The notes beneath the pieces are model-generated. The model was not told the origin of the DNA. It saw only the letters and a list, made by a program, of their open reading frames with translations, and did not search any database. A stretch of 64,000 nt of DNA, taken from the NCBI GenBank assembly GCA_022843955.1, contig JALHMQ010000002.1, positions 271,987-335,986 on the forward strand, written 5' to 3'. The position numbers and the translations under genes are program-made. Numbering within the stretch: position 1 is the first letter of the stretch; every line of letters begins with the position of its first letter. This stretch comes from Burkholderiaceae bacterium (GTDB lineage: Bacteria; Pseudomonadota; Gammaproteobacteria; Burkholderiales; Burkholderiaceae_F). Below, one piece after another: positions 26,065 to 34,974 of this stretch.

Positions 26065-26304
26065 CTGTGTCTCCTTTGAGTAGATGGCAACCCGATGGGG
26101 CGAACCCTGTGCCCGAGCGCCTTCGCCTCGACAAGATGGCGCCGCGGCCGTCGTTGTGGCACGACAGGAAACGTGAGTCGGGCGCGGTGCGACGGCTCCA
26201 TGCATGAAGCCAGGCGCCACGCGCAGTGAGGATGACCGCAGTCGCTCAAGGACGACAGGGCAAGCTTGTGCGGCGCATTGATCGCCCCGCGACGGACCGT
26301 CAAC

Positions 26305-27735
26305 CTAGCGGAACAGGTCGCTGTGCAGACCGTGGCGCTCGATCAACCGGTAGAACTCGGTGCGATTTCGACGTGCAATGCGTGCCGCCTGCGACACGTT
26401 GCCGCCGGTGAGCTTGAGCAGTTGCACCAGGTACTCGCGCTCGAACTGCGCGCGCGCCTCGGCCAGCGGCAGGATGCCGCGCGGCGAATCCGCACTCGCC
26501 GGCGACGCGGCAAGTGCGCGCTCGATCAGCGAGGCCGCGATGATCGGCCCGTCGGCAATCACCACGCATTGCTCGATCACGTTGTACAGCTGCCGCACGT
26601 TACCGGGCCAGGGCGCGTGGGTCAGGCGCTCCAGCGCATCGGGCGCAAACGACCGGGCCGGACTGCGATAGCGCGCCCCGAGCGTGGCGAGAAAGTGCTG
26701 CGCCAGCAGCGGAATGTCCTCGCGTCGCGCATCCAGCGCCGGCACGGTCAGCCGCACGACGTTGAGCCGATAGAACAGATCCTCGCGGAAGCTGCCGTCT
26801 TTCAGGCTCTGCGTCAGGTCGCGGTGGGTGGCGGCGATCACCCGCACGTCCACCTCGACCTCGCGCGTGCCGCCCACCGGCCGCACGCGGCGCTCCTGCA
26901 GCACGCGCAGCAGCTTGGCCTGCAGCGGCAGCGGCATGTCGCCGATCTCGTCGAGCAGCACGGTGCCGCCCTGCGCCGAGCGCAGCAGCCCGGGATGCTC
27001 GGCCACCGCGCCGGTGAAGGCACCGCGCGCATGGCCGAACAGTTCGCTCTCCAGCAACTGCTCGGGCAGCGCCGCGCAGTTGATGCCGACGAACGGCCGC
27101 GCCACACGCGGGCTCGCCGCATGAATCGCGCGCGCCACCAGTTCCTTGCCGCTGCCCGACGGGCCGACGATCAGCACGGTGGCGTCGTGCCGCGCTATGC
27201 GCGCGATCTCGTCGATCAGCGCCAGCATCGTGTGGTTGCGGGTGACGATCTGCGCGCGCCAGCCTTCGCTGTGGCCCGCCGGCGCGCGTTGCGCCAGATG
27301 GCGCTTGACCTCCTCCACCAGCGCGCGGCCGTCGAACGGCTTGGTCAGGAATGCCGCCAACCCCTCGCGCGTGGCCTCCACCGCGTCGGGGATCGACCCG
27401 TGCGCGGTGAGGATGATCACCGGCAGCAGCGGATCGAGCTGCCGCATGCGGCGCGCCAGCGCCAGGCCGTTGCTGTTCTCGTCGTCGGCATCGTCGGCCT
27501 CGGCTTCGGCGCCTTCGGCGGCGGCCTCGGCGGTGCGCTCGGGCATCAGGCGCAGGTCGACGATCGCCAGGTGCGGCCGCGTGGCCTGCAGGCGTCCAAG
27601 CGCCTCGGCCGCGGTGCGTGCGGTCACCGTCTGGAAGCCCGAGGCATCCAGGCGCATCGCGATCAACGTCAGCAGCGACTCGTCGTCGTCGACGACGAGC
27701 ACGCGCGGCAGGTTCTCTACGGCTGCAGGCGTCAT
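26305..27735 (-). CDS. Sigma-54-dependent response regulator, GlrR/QseF-like
   Basis: The product has 476 residues. The receiver domain (about 1-150) has DDDES, VDLRL with the phospho-Asp and the conserved KPF lysine. An acidic insert lies right after the phosphorylation site. The AAA+ sigma-54 activator domain (about 165-400) has Walker A GPSGSGKE, GAFTGA and GGTVLLDEIGDM. A Fis-type helix-turn-helix (GNVSQAARIARRNRTEFYRL) is at the end. It is cotranscribed with a QseG-like lipoprotein and a QseE-like kinase. In enterobacteria this set controls an sRNA gene and envelope responses; the targets here are unknown. Confidence 0.88.
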   Translation of the reverse strand: MTPAAVENLPRVLVVDDDESLLTLIAMRLDASGFQTVTARTAAEALGRLQATRPHLAIVDLRLMPERTAEAAAEGAEAEADDADDENSNGLALARRMRQLDPLLPVIILTAHGSIPDAVEATREGLAAFLTKPFDGRALVEEVKRHLAQRAPAGHSEGWRAQIVTRNHTMLALIDEIARIARHDATVLIVGPSGSGKELVARAIHAASPRVARPFVGINCAALPEQLLESELFGHARGAFTGAVAEHPGLLRSAQGGTVLLDEIGDMPLPLQAKLLRVLQERRVRPVGGTREVEVDVRVIAATHRDLTQSLKDGSFREDLFYRLNVVRLTVPALDARREDIPLLAQHFLATLGARYRSPARSFAPDALERLTHAPWPGNVRQLYNVIEQCVVIADGPIIAASLIERALAASPASADSPRGILPLAEARAQFEREYLVQLLKLTGGNVSQAARIARRNRTEFYRLIERHGLHSDLFR

Positions 27736-27772
27736 GCGGTTCGCCCCATCGACTTCAACGCTCGCTGCATCG

Positions 27773-28363
27773 TCACGGTCGGCCGTTGCCGCTGGTGCGG
27801 CCCGACAGGTCGCGCTCGATCGCGCGCAGCGCCTCGAGCTTCTTCTCGGCGTCCTGGGCGCGCCGCTCCATCTCGCGCAGGCGCGTCTCCACCATCTGCA
27901 GACGCGCCTCGTCTTCGCGCCCCTTGGTCTGCGCGCGGCGGCCGTTGGTCTCGGCGCGGCGCTGCTCGTCCAGCCACAGCGCCACCACGGCGGCGAGGTC
28001 GCGCAGCGTCGGCGCGTCCGTGCTGCGGGCGATCTCGTCGGCCAGCGCCACCGCGCGCGCTTCGTCGCGCGCCGGGTGCTGCGGCTGCGCCAGCGCGATG
28101 GCCGCCTGCAGCCGCGCGCGGTCGTCGCCGCGTTCGAGCAGCTGCTGGGTTTCCGCCAGCAACTCGTTGCCGGGCATCAACCGCACCTTCTGCAGGTAGT
28201 CGGCGAGCGCCGGCGGAGCCGGCGGGGGCGGCGGCGCGATCATCACCGGCGCCGGTGCCGGTGGCGGCGGTGGCGGCTGGTCGAGCGAGGTAGTGGTGCA
28301 ACCCGCGCCCAGCACCGACCCGACCACCAGGCAACCGCGCAGCAGCGCGTTACGCGGCGACAT
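27773..28363 (-). CDS. QseG-like outer-membrane lipoprotein
   Basis: The product has 196 residues. VVGSVLGAGC is a lipobox, and the mature lipoprotein starts CTTTSLDQ, with Asp four residues after it. A Pro-rich stretch (QPPPPPPAPAP and PPPPPAPPA) spans about 28-52. A charged coiled-coil-like C-terminus follows (RLREMERRAQDAEKKLEAL). It overlaps the kinase gene by 14 bases and lies between kinase and regulator, as qseG does. Sequence similarity to QseG itself is not obvious, so the name rests on position and type. Confidence 0.65.
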   Translation of the reverse strand: MSPRNALLRGCLVVGSVLGAGCTTTSLDQPPPPPPAPAPVMIAPPPPPAPPALADYLQKVRLMPGNELLAETQQLLERGDDRARLQAAIALAQPQHPARDEARAVALADEIARSTDAPTLRDLAAVVALWLDEQRRAETNGRRAQTKGREDEARLQMVETRLREMERRAQDAEKKLEALRAIERDLSGRTSGNGRP

Positions 28364-29810
28364 GTTCTTCCACCTCGACCAGGCGCGGCAGTGTCAGCAC
28401 GAACTGGGCACCGCCTTTGCGGCCGGGGTCCTGCACCCGCAGCCGGCCGCCGTGCGCTTGAGCAATATCGCGCGCGATCGCCAAGCCATGGCCACTACCC
28501 GCCGCACCGCTGGCGAGCGCCGCCGAGCCGCGCACGGCAGGATCGAAGATGCGCTCCTCCTCGCCGGGCGCCACGCCCGGCCCTTCATCGACCACGATCA
28601 CTTGCACGTCCTTGTCCGCGGCGTCGAGCCGCACGTCGATGGCGCCGCCAGGCGGCGAGAACTTGATCGCATTGGACACGAGGTTGTCGATCACCACCCT
28701 CAGCCCTTCGGCATCGCCTACCACCGGCGCCGGCTGCGCGATCGATTCGCGCAGCTGCAACCGCCGATGGCGCAACGCCAGCTCATGATCCTTCAGCACC
28801 TCGCGCAGCACGGCCCCCAAATCGACACGCGCCACCGCCGCCGGCCGCGGCTGCAAGTCGTCGTCGGCCGGCAGCGGCCGGTCACCGCGCAGCAGGCTCT
28901 CGATGCGCGCCAGCAGCCGGTCCGTGTTGCGGCGGATCACGCCCACCACGCTGCGCTGCGAGGCGGTAAGCGGCCCGTACAGCTGCTCGTCGAGCGAGGC
29001 CGCGCCTTCGGCAATGGATGCAATCGGCGTCTTCAGGTCGTGCGACATGCTGCGCAGGAAGCGGCTGCGGGTCTGTTCCAGGGTGGCCAGGCGGGCACGC
29101 AGCCACTCTAGCCGGTCGCCCAGGCGGGCGATGTCGGCCGGGCCGCGCACCACCACCGGTGTGTCGAGGTCACCCTCGCCCAGGCGGCGCATCGCATCGC
29201 CCAGCTTGCGCACCGGGCGGCCCAGCGTCCAGGCGAACAGCAGCGCCAGCACGATCGCCAGCGGCAGCGCTGCGCCGGCCAGTGCCAGCAGCGTGGAGGT
29301 GACGCGCGCGGGGCGCGCAGCGAACCGCTGCTGGTCGGCGGCGCGCTGCAAGGCAGCAGCGTTGATGAGCGCAATGGCGCGATCCTGCAACCCCTCGAAC
29401 TCGACGATCGCCAGCAGCGGCCGGCCCTCGTCCATGGCACGGCTCACGCGCAGCGCCGCTTCGCGCGCCTGCTCCAGCAGATCGTTGTCGGCCGGCGCGT
29501 GGGTGGACAAGCCCGACAGCGACTCCATCAGCCGGTCACGCTGGCCGCGGAATGCGTCACGCAGCGCCGGGCTGCCCAGCACCTGCGCTTGCCGCAACGC
29601 GCGCTCGACGCCGATCAGCGCCTCGCTCGCCGCGCGCGCCTGCGCGCCGTGCTCCAGCGCGCGCGCATTGGCCGCGCCGCTCTCGGCGGTGAAATCGTTG
29701 AGCTGAATCACCGCCAACCCGAGCGCTGCCGCCAGCGGCAGCAGCACGAGCACGAACGCCGCCAGCAGCCAGGTGGCGAAATTGCGCGGCAACAGGGGCA
29801 GGGATCGCAT
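28350..29810 (-). CDS. Sensor histidine kinase, GlrK/QseE-like
   Basis: The product has 486 residues. Transmembrane helices lie at about 12-32 and 180-200. The periplasmic part between is helical. HAMP (about 200-250), HisKA with FLRSMSHDLKTPIASI around 270, and HATPase with NLVSNAIKFSPPGG and DEGPGVAPGEEERIF follow. It phosphorylates the sigma-54 regulator encoded two genes downstream. It heads the three-gene operon, and the 236 bases upstream show no clear promoter. Confidence 0.88.
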   Translation of the reverse strand: MRSLPLLPRNFATWLLAAFVLVLLPLAAALGLAVIQLNDFTAESGAANARALEHGAQARAASEALIGVERALRQAQVLGSPALRDAFRGQRDRLMESLSGLSTHAPADNDLLEQAREAALRVSRAMDEGRPLLAIVEFEGLQDRAIALINAAALQRAADQQRFAARPARVTSTLLALAGAALPLAIVLALLFAWTLGRPVRKLGDAMRRLGEGDLDTPVVVRGPADIARLGDRLEWLRARLATLEQTRSRFLRSMSHDLKTPIASIAEGAASLDEQLYGPLTASQRSVVGVIRRNTDRLLARIESLLRGDRPLPADDDLQPRPAAVARVDLGAVLREVLKDHELALRHRRLQLRESIAQPAPVVGDAEGLRVVIDNLVSNAIKFSPPGGAIDVRLDAADKDVQVIVVDEGPGVAPGEEERIFDPAVRGSAALASGAAGSGHGLAIARDIAQAHGGRLRVQDPGRKGGAQFVLTLPRLVEVEEHVAA

Positions 29811-30046
29811 CAGGAAAGGCGGGGATGCAGCACGGCGTGCTCGATCGGTTCAGGCGGCCGCGCAGCGGCGCGGGCACACAAGCATTGCACATTCGCCCGC
29901 TGCGGGCGCTGCCGTGCCAGCGTACGCGCCGCCCCGCTGGCGCAGGGCGCCAGACAGCGACCGCCGCGCGCCGAGCGCCGGCACAGCCGTGGCGCGGGCA
30001 GCTCCCCGCAAGTACCGCGCCCGCGCCGCGTGCGCCGCGGCGGGCG

Positions 30047-30907
30047 TCAGACGACCGGGTTCTCCAACGTGCCGATGCCTTCGATCTCGACACGCACGCG
30101 GTCGCCACTGCGCAGCCAGCGCGGCGGATCGGTGGCCATGCCGACGCCGGCCGGCGTGCCGGTGGCAATCACGTCGCCCGGCAGCAGCGTCATCGTGGCC
30201 GACAGCGCCTCGATGATCGCCGGGATGTCGAACACCAGATCGGCGGTGGTGCCGTCCTGGCGCAGGTCGTCGTTGACCCACAGCTTGACGCCAAGCCGGC
30301 CGGCGTCGAGTTCATCGCGCGTGACGATCCACGGGCCCATCGGGCAGAACGTGTCGCAGCTCTTGCCGATGAGCCACTGCTGATGGCGCTTCTGCAGGTC
30401 GCGCGCGGTGACGTCGTTGACGATGGTGTAGCCGAACACGTGATCCATCGCCTGCGCGCGCGCAATCCGCTTGCCCGCCTTGCCGATGATCACCGCCAGC
30501 TCGGCCTCGTAGTCGATCGCGCTGGAGGCGGCCGGCATCTCGATCGCAGCGCCCGGCCCGATCACCGACTCGGGCACCTTGCTGAAGGCGACCACCGCCT
30601 TCGGCAGCAGGTCCTCCGCGGTCTTCGCCCCGTTGAAGCCGCGCGCCGCCAGTTCGGCCGCGTGCGAGCGGTAGTTCAGACCGATGCAGAACACGTTGCG
30701 GCGCGGGCGCGGCAGCGGCGCGTCGAGCTGGACATCGGCAAGGCGCAGGGGTGGCGCGCCCGCGGCCGGCATGTGGTTGCCGGCGGCCAGCAGGTCGATC
30801 AGCGTTTGGGCCCCCTCGCGCGCATCGACCGCCAAGGGCGTCACGGCGCCAGCATCGAGGCGGCCGACCTGGCGTCGACCGGCATGGGTGAACGTGACGA
30901 TGCGCAT
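30047..30907 (-). CDS. Fumarylacetoacetate-hydrolase-family protein
   Basis: The product has 286 residues. The FAH catalytic region begins at about 75 (FCIGLNYRSHAAE). Metal ligands lie in DYEAELAVIIG and GYTIVNDVTARD. The C-terminal GDVIATGTPAGVGMA is diagnostic. Members cleave or decarboxylate 2-oxo-acids such as acylpyruvates and 2-keto-3-deoxy sugars acids; the substrate is open. It is a single gene, divergent from the zinc-ribbon gene. Confidence 0.9.
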   Translation of the reverse strand: MRIVTFTHAGRRQVGRLDAGAVTPLAVDAREGAQTLIDLLAAGNHMPAAGAPPLRLADVQLDAPLPRPRRNVFCIGLNYRSHAAELAARGFNGAKTAEDLLPKAVVAFSKVPESVIGPGAAIEMPAASSAIDYEAELAVIIGKAGKRIARAQAMDHVFGYTIVNDVTARDLQKRHQQWLIGKSCDTFCPMGPWIVTRDELDAGRLGVKLWVNDDLRQDGTTADLVFDIPAIIEALSATMTLLPGDVIATGTPAGVGMATDPPRWLRSGDRVRVEIEGIGTLENPVV

Positions 30908-31023
30908 GGGCTGTGTTCAGTCGATGAGGAGTGAAGCCCCCAGTGTGCCAAACCGGGGCTGTCGGGCCCTGTCTGCCCTGACCTGCTGCCAACCGCTACG
31001 CTGCCGTCCTGTCCGTTCAAGCG

Positions 31024-31308
31024 ATGCGCCACACGATGAAGGAACCGCAGATCTACTGCCCGCAATGCAAGTGGCGCCCCGCCGCGGAAGACCGCTGGAG
31101 CTGCGTGCCCAGTTGCGGCACGTCGTGGAACACGTTCTGGACCGGCGGCGTGTGCCCGGGCTGCGGCATCCGCTGGGAGAAGACGCAGTGTCCAGCCTGC
31201 GGCAAGCTGTCACCACACAAGGATTGGTACCACTGGCCAGACGGGAGCGAGCCGGCAGATGAGGCGACGCAGGAAGACCTCGCTCCGGTGAAGATTGGCG
31301 CGGACTGA
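31024..31308 (+). CDS. Small zinc-ribbon protein
   Basis: The product has 94 residues, or 90 if it starts at MKEPQIY (31036). Cys pairs occur at CPQCKW, SCVPSCG, CPGCG and CPACG, enough for two zinc sites. Trp residues are frequent (WKRP-like, SWNTFWTGG, DWYHWPDG). Similar small double-ribbon proteins are annotated as hypothetical in many proteobacteria. The role is unknown. The 253 bases after it hold nothing recognised except the toxin-gene control site. Confidence 0.65.
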   Translation: MRHTMKEPQIYCPQCKWRPAAEDRWSCVPSCGTSWNTFWTGGVCPGCGIRWEKTQCPACGKLSPHKDWYHWPDGSEPADEATQEDLAPVKIGAD

Positions 31309-31552
31309 AAGCACTCGGCCAGTTGGTGACTTATGCGGTTCACCGCCTGTACAGCGGCTTCCGACGGTCGAGTTACCCGCGATGGCGCCAGCCATTGTCT
31401 CCAGTGCGCTCCCACTGGCCGCTACTCGCCTGCGCAGTCGCTGGTGCTGTCGGCCAGGAGCGGCAATGCGCCGACACTGGCTGATTCACGCCCAAGCAGC
31501 CGTTCAGCACGGCACCGGATGATGCACGCGTGGGCGGTCGGAACGAATCAAA

Positions 31553-31569
31553 AATGATACAGTGTCATT
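31553..31569. promoter_or_regulatory. Inverted repeat at the toxin-antitoxin start, probable operator
   Basis: AATGATACAGTGTCATT is a 17-bp inverted repeat with one mismatched pair. It ends one base before the toxin ATG at 31571, and GATACA inside it could be the -10 element. The xre-type antitoxin is the expected binder. Confidence 0.55.
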
Positions 31570-31570
31570 C

Positions 31571-31927
31571 ATGGCAAGTCGAAGCCTTCCCAAGCTCACG
31601 GTCCGGTTCTACCAGGAAGCCTCGGGTGCCGAGCCGGTTCGAGATTGGCTCAGATCGCTGCCGGCGCACGAGCGACGCGACGTCGGCATCCACATCAAGA
31701 CCGTTCAGTACGGTTGGCCGCTGGGGATGCCGGTGGTGGACCATGTCGACCGCGATATCTGGGAAGTGCGAACACGCCTTGCCAACCGACTGGCAAGAGT
31801 GCTGTTCGTCTTGGAAGGCAGCGAAATGGTCCTGCTGCACGGGTTCATCAAGAAGGAGCGCACGACGCCCAAGCCCGAATTGGATCTAGCCCGCCAACGG
31901 CTGAAGAAGTTACGGAGCAGTTCATGA
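31571..31927 (+). CDS. Gp49/HigB-type toxin of a toxin-antitoxin pair
   Basis: The product has 118 residues. It belongs to the RelE/ParE-fold Gp49-like group: SGAEPVRDWLRSLP, then DIWEVRTRLANRLARVLFVLEGSEMVLLHGFIKK and a basic C-terminal helix (ARQRLKKLRSS). Such toxins cleave mRNA on the ribosome. A GTG at 31562 is an alternative start, but it lies inside the probable operator. No ribosome site precedes 31571, so a leaderless mRNA is possible. The stop overlaps the antitoxin start by four bases (ATGA). Toxin-first order is typical of HigBA. Confidence 0.85.
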   Translation: MASRSLPKLTVRFYQEASGAEPVRDWLRSLPAHERRDVGIHIKTVQYGWPLGMPVVDHVDRDIWEVRTRLANRLARVLFVLEGSEMVLLHGFIKKERTTPKPELDLARQRLKKLRSSS

Positions 31928-32214
31928 AACGCAATCCACACATCGGTTCGGACTTTGACGCGTTCCTGCAAGAGGAAGGCATCCTCGACACCGTTCAGGC
32001 GGTCGCGGTCAAGCGCGTGCTCGCTCATCAACTTGAGCAGGGCATGAAGGCGAAGCAACTGACCAAGACGGCGATGGCAAGGCGTATGGGCACGACCCGC
32101 GCCCAGCTAGACAGGCTTCTTGATCCCGACAATCCGTCCGCCACCTTGGCATCGCTTGTGAAGGCGGCCAACGCGGTGGGCAAGCGCGTGAAGATCTCCC
32201 TTGTCAACGCGTGA
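31924..32214 (+). CDS. XRE-family antitoxin (HigA-like)
   Basis: The product has 96 residues. The helix-turn-helix AMARRMGTTRAQLDRLLDP lies at about 48-66, followed by SATLASLVKAANAVGKRVKI. It should neutralise the upstream toxin and repress the operon. It is translationally coupled to the toxin gene. Confidence 0.88.
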   Translation: MKRNPHIGSDFDAFLQEEGILDTVQAVAVKRVLAHQLEQGMKAKQLTKTAMARRMGTTRAQLDRLLDPDNPSATLASLVKAANAVGKRVKISLVNA

Positions 32215-32215
32215 A

Positions 32216-32452
32216 GTGGCGCGTATCGAGGTAGCCGGGATCGGCCTGCTGCTCACGGCGCTTTTGGGCTGCGCAAGCACGAACGCACCACCGACAATCA
32301 AGCGCCCATGCATCGTCAACGGCAAGGAGGCGGGTTGGTACACGAGGACCAGCAATGCTGACGCAACGTATCAGTACGTCTTCTCGCCCGACTGTACGTC
32401 GAGGCCTCGGTCGGCAAGTAGTGGTCACGAAGCGGGTTCGAACGACCGCTGA
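32216..32452 (+). CDS. Possible small lipoprotein
   Basis: The product has 78 residues from GTG 32216; TTG 32201 is an alternative start overlapping the antitoxin gene. GIGLLLTALLGC is a good lipobox. The mature peptide (CASTNAPPTIKRPCIVNG, then TYQYVFSPDC) has three Cys in all. No strong ribosome site. It could be cotranscribed with the toxin-antitoxin pair or be a separate exported protein. Confidence 0.45.
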   Translation: MARIEVAGIGLLLTALLGCASTNAPPTIKRPCIVNGKEAGWYTRTSNADATYQYVFSPDCTSRPRSASSGHEAGSNDR

Positions 32453-32497
32453 AGGCCCGCCCTGTGTGATGTCGGAGCCGATCGGTGGAGCGACCTT

Positions 32498-33997
32498 ATG
32501 ATAGTGATGCGGATCTTCTGTCTCGCTGGCGCGTTCACCGGAATGCTGATTACTTCTGCTGCGGCCCAGACCAACAACCTGAGCTTCGAGCAACCCGACG
32601 CAGCGGACGCTACCGGGGTTCCGAAGCCATGGGTCGTCGTAGGTCGCTCCGGCCAGGTCTTGCTCGACACGGAACGTCCGCACACGGGACAGCGCAGCGT
32701 GCGCATCGAGCGACGTGGCGACTTCACGGGTGTGGGTCAGAGCATTGACGCCGCGCCATGGCGCGGGAAGTTCGTCGTGGTGCGCGCGTTCCTGCGCGCG
32801 CAAGGGCTGACCCGAGGCTCGGCCGGGATCTGGGTCCGCGCTGACGCCGCAGGACAGCGGGTCTGGTTCGCCCACAGCTACGACCAGCCACTGCAGCCCG
32901 ACGAAGATTGGACCGAGCGAACGGCCTTGGCGTACGTCCCTCCCCAAGCCGACCGCTTGGTCTTCGGCGCCATGATCGCTGCGACAGGCGCTCTCTGGGT
33001 CGATTCATTCAGCCTCGAGGAGTACGACGCTGCGGCTCAGGCTGTTGATTCGCAAGCTGTGGCGTACGTGGACGATGTCATCGCGCAGATCAAGAGCGAG
33101 GCGCTTTACGCCGACCGGGTCGATTGGGGTCAGCTACGACCAGCCCTGCTCGCCGTCGCAGGCCATCAACCGTTCCCCGCTGGCGCTCATCGGGCCGCGC
33201 GCCAGGCCCTCGTGTCTCTGTCCGACGGACACAGTTCCTTCCTCACCCCGCAGGGCAGCGCCGCACTGAACCAAGATGACCGACGCGACGGCTTCGGCAT
33301 CGTCAGTCAATCGATGGGTCCGCATGGTTACATCCGCGTTCCAGGGTTCGCCGGCGGCACGTCGGGAAGAGTCGACGCGTTTCGTGACACCCTTGCTGCG
33401 GAGATTGCCCGACTCGACGGCGTCGGCGCGCGTTGCTGGGTTGTCGACTTGCGCTTCAATGGCGGCGGCAACATGTTCCCCATGATTGGCGGCGTCAGCC
33501 CGTTGCTGGGCGATGGAATCGTCGGTGCCTTCGACCGCAGAGGCGAGCGGATGAACTGGCGTGTCGTCCATACGAAAGACCGCGACGTCGAAGGTGAGCA
33601 AGGCGCGGCTCGCATTGTCGGGGTGGCCTTGACATCGGCACGGCACGTCCTGCGTTTGGCGCCGGTCGCTGTCCTGACGGGAGCAAAGACAGCCAGTTCC
33701 GGTGAGGCGACATTGGTGAGCTTCTTGGGACGGCCGAACACGAGAACGTTCGGCGCTCTCACGGCGGGGCAATCGAGCGCGAACCGCGGGATCAGGCTTT
33801 CCGACGGCGCGATGCTGTTGATCACCACGTCGCTGTTTGCTGACCGGACCGGGCGTGTCTACGGCGGCAAAATCAAGCCGGACGTCGCCGTTGACGAGTC
33901 GGCAGATGGGCCGCTCGACGCGCAGCCCGCGGTCGTTGCGGCTCTGAAGTGGTTAAGCGAGCAGAAGGCCTGCAGAAATGATCAGAACAAACCTTGA
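32498..33997 (+). CDS. Exported S41-family (tail-specific) peptidase
   Basis: The product has 499 residues. The Sec signal ends SAAAQ. Residues about 25-175 form a beta-rich carbohydrate-binding-like module (NNLSFEQPDA, GQRSVRIERRGDF). The S41 domain follows at about 185-490: LSDGHSSFLTP, CWVVDLRFNGGGNMFPM and the nucleophile region GAKTASSGEATL, then LGRPNTRTFG. No PDZ domain is evident. It acts in the periplasm or outside the cell. It ends tail-to-tail with the SDR gene. Base composition is slightly less GC-extreme than in flanking genes, so acquisition with the toxin-antitoxin pair is possible. Confidence 0.82.
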   Translation: MIVMRIFCLAGAFTGMLITSAAAQTNNLSFEQPDAADATGVPKPWVVVGRSGQVLLDTERPHTGQRSVRIERRGDFTGVGQSIDAAPWRGKFVVVRAFLRAQGLTRGSAGIWVRADAAGQRVWFAHSYDQPLQPDEDWTERTALAYVPPQADRLVFGAMIAATGALWVDSFSLEEYDAAAQAVDSQAVAYVDDVIAQIKSEALYADRVDWGQLRPALLAVAGHQPFPAGAHRAARQALVSLSDGHSSFLTPQGSAALNQDDRRDGFGIVSQSMGPHGYIRVPGFAGGTSGRVDAFRDTLAAEIARLDGVGARCWVVDLRFNGGGNMFPMIGGVSPLLGDGIVGAFDRRGERMNWRVVHTKDRDVEGEQGAARIVGVALTSARHVLRLAPVAVLTGAKTASSGEATLVSFLGRPNTRTFGALTAGQSSANRGIRLSDGAMLLITTSLFADRTGRVYGGKIKPDVAVDESADGPLDAQPAVVAALKWLSEQKACRNDQNKP

Positions 33998-34149
33998 ACC
34001 CTTCCGGGTCGGACCCGAAGACTCGGGTCCGCGGCATCAGTGCTCCGCACGCTTTCGGCGAAGCTGATTGTCTGCTGTGGGTCGCTCACGGCCTTCTCGA
34101 TCGTTTGCTTCCGGCGGCTCCAAAAATCAACTGAGTACCTGCGCCACCG

Positions 34150-34974
34150 CTACAAGAACAAGTCCACCATCAACTGCCTGCTGCCCGGCACCACCGAATA
34201 CTTCGCCAGATCGGTGACGCCCATCTTCGCCAGGACCTCGTCGTCGATGAAGAAGTTGCCGGTCACCGATGCGGGCATCGAGAGGATGGCGTAGGCAGCG
34301 TCGGCCATGATGGCGGGCGTGCGGCAGTGCTCGGGCTTGATGCCCGGGATCATCGCCAGCGCGGCGGTCTGGATCACGGTGCGCGGCCACAGGGCGTTGA
34401 CGGCAATGCCCAGCGGCTTGAACTCCTCGGCATGGCCGAGCACGCACATGCTCATGCCGTACTTGGCCATCGTGTAAGCCACGTGCGGCGCAAACCACTT
34501 GGCGTCCATGTTCAGCGGCGGCGACAGCGTGAGCACGTGCGGGTTGCGGCCGGCCTGCGCGCTCTCCTTCAGATACGGCAGGCAGGCCTGCGTCACGAGG
34601 AAGGTGCCGCGCGCGTTCACGCCCATCATCAGGTCGAAGCGCTTGATCGGCGTCGCAGGGGTGGACGTGAGGTTGATCGCGCTGGCGTTGTTGATGACGA
34701 TGTCGATGCCGCCGAAGGTCTCGGCCGCCTTCCTCGCCGCCGCCACCACCTGCGGCTCTTCTCGTATGTCGACCTGCAGCGGCAGGCAGCGGCCGCCGGC
34801 TTCTTCGATCTCGCGGGCGGCGGTGAAGATCGTGCCGGGCAGCTTGGGGTTAGGGTCAGCCGTCTTGGCGGCGATGGCGACATTGGCGCCGTCGGCGGCA
34901 CAGCGCGTGGCGATCGCCAGGCCAATGCCGCGCGATGCGCCGGAAATGAAGATGGTCTTGCCAGCGAGACTCAT
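34150..34974 (-). CDS. Short-chain dehydrogenase (HSDL2-like)
   Basis: The product has 274 residues. The cofactor motif GASRGIG lies at about 11-17, NNAS near 94, and the catalytic YTMAK near 168. The segment AAKTADPNPKLPGTIFTAA is characteristic of the hydroxysteroid-dehydrogenase-like 2 group tied to fatty-acid metabolism. Its start overlaps the hydrolase stop by four bases. It is the last gene of the long fatty-acid cluster. Confidence 0.88.
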   Translation of the reverse strand: MSLAGKTIFISGASRGIGLAIATRCAADGANVAIAAKTADPNPKLPGTIFTAAREIEEAGGRCLPLQVDIREEPQVVAAARKAAETFGGIDIVINNASAINLTSTPATPIKRFDLMMGVNARGTFLVTQACLPYLKESAQAGRNPHVLTLSPPLNMDAKWFAPHVAYTMAKYGMSMCVLGHAEEFKPLGIAVNALWPRTVIQTAALAMIPGIKPEHCRTPAIMADAAYAILSMPASVTGNFFIDDEVLAKMGVTDLAKYSVVPGSRQLMVDLFL

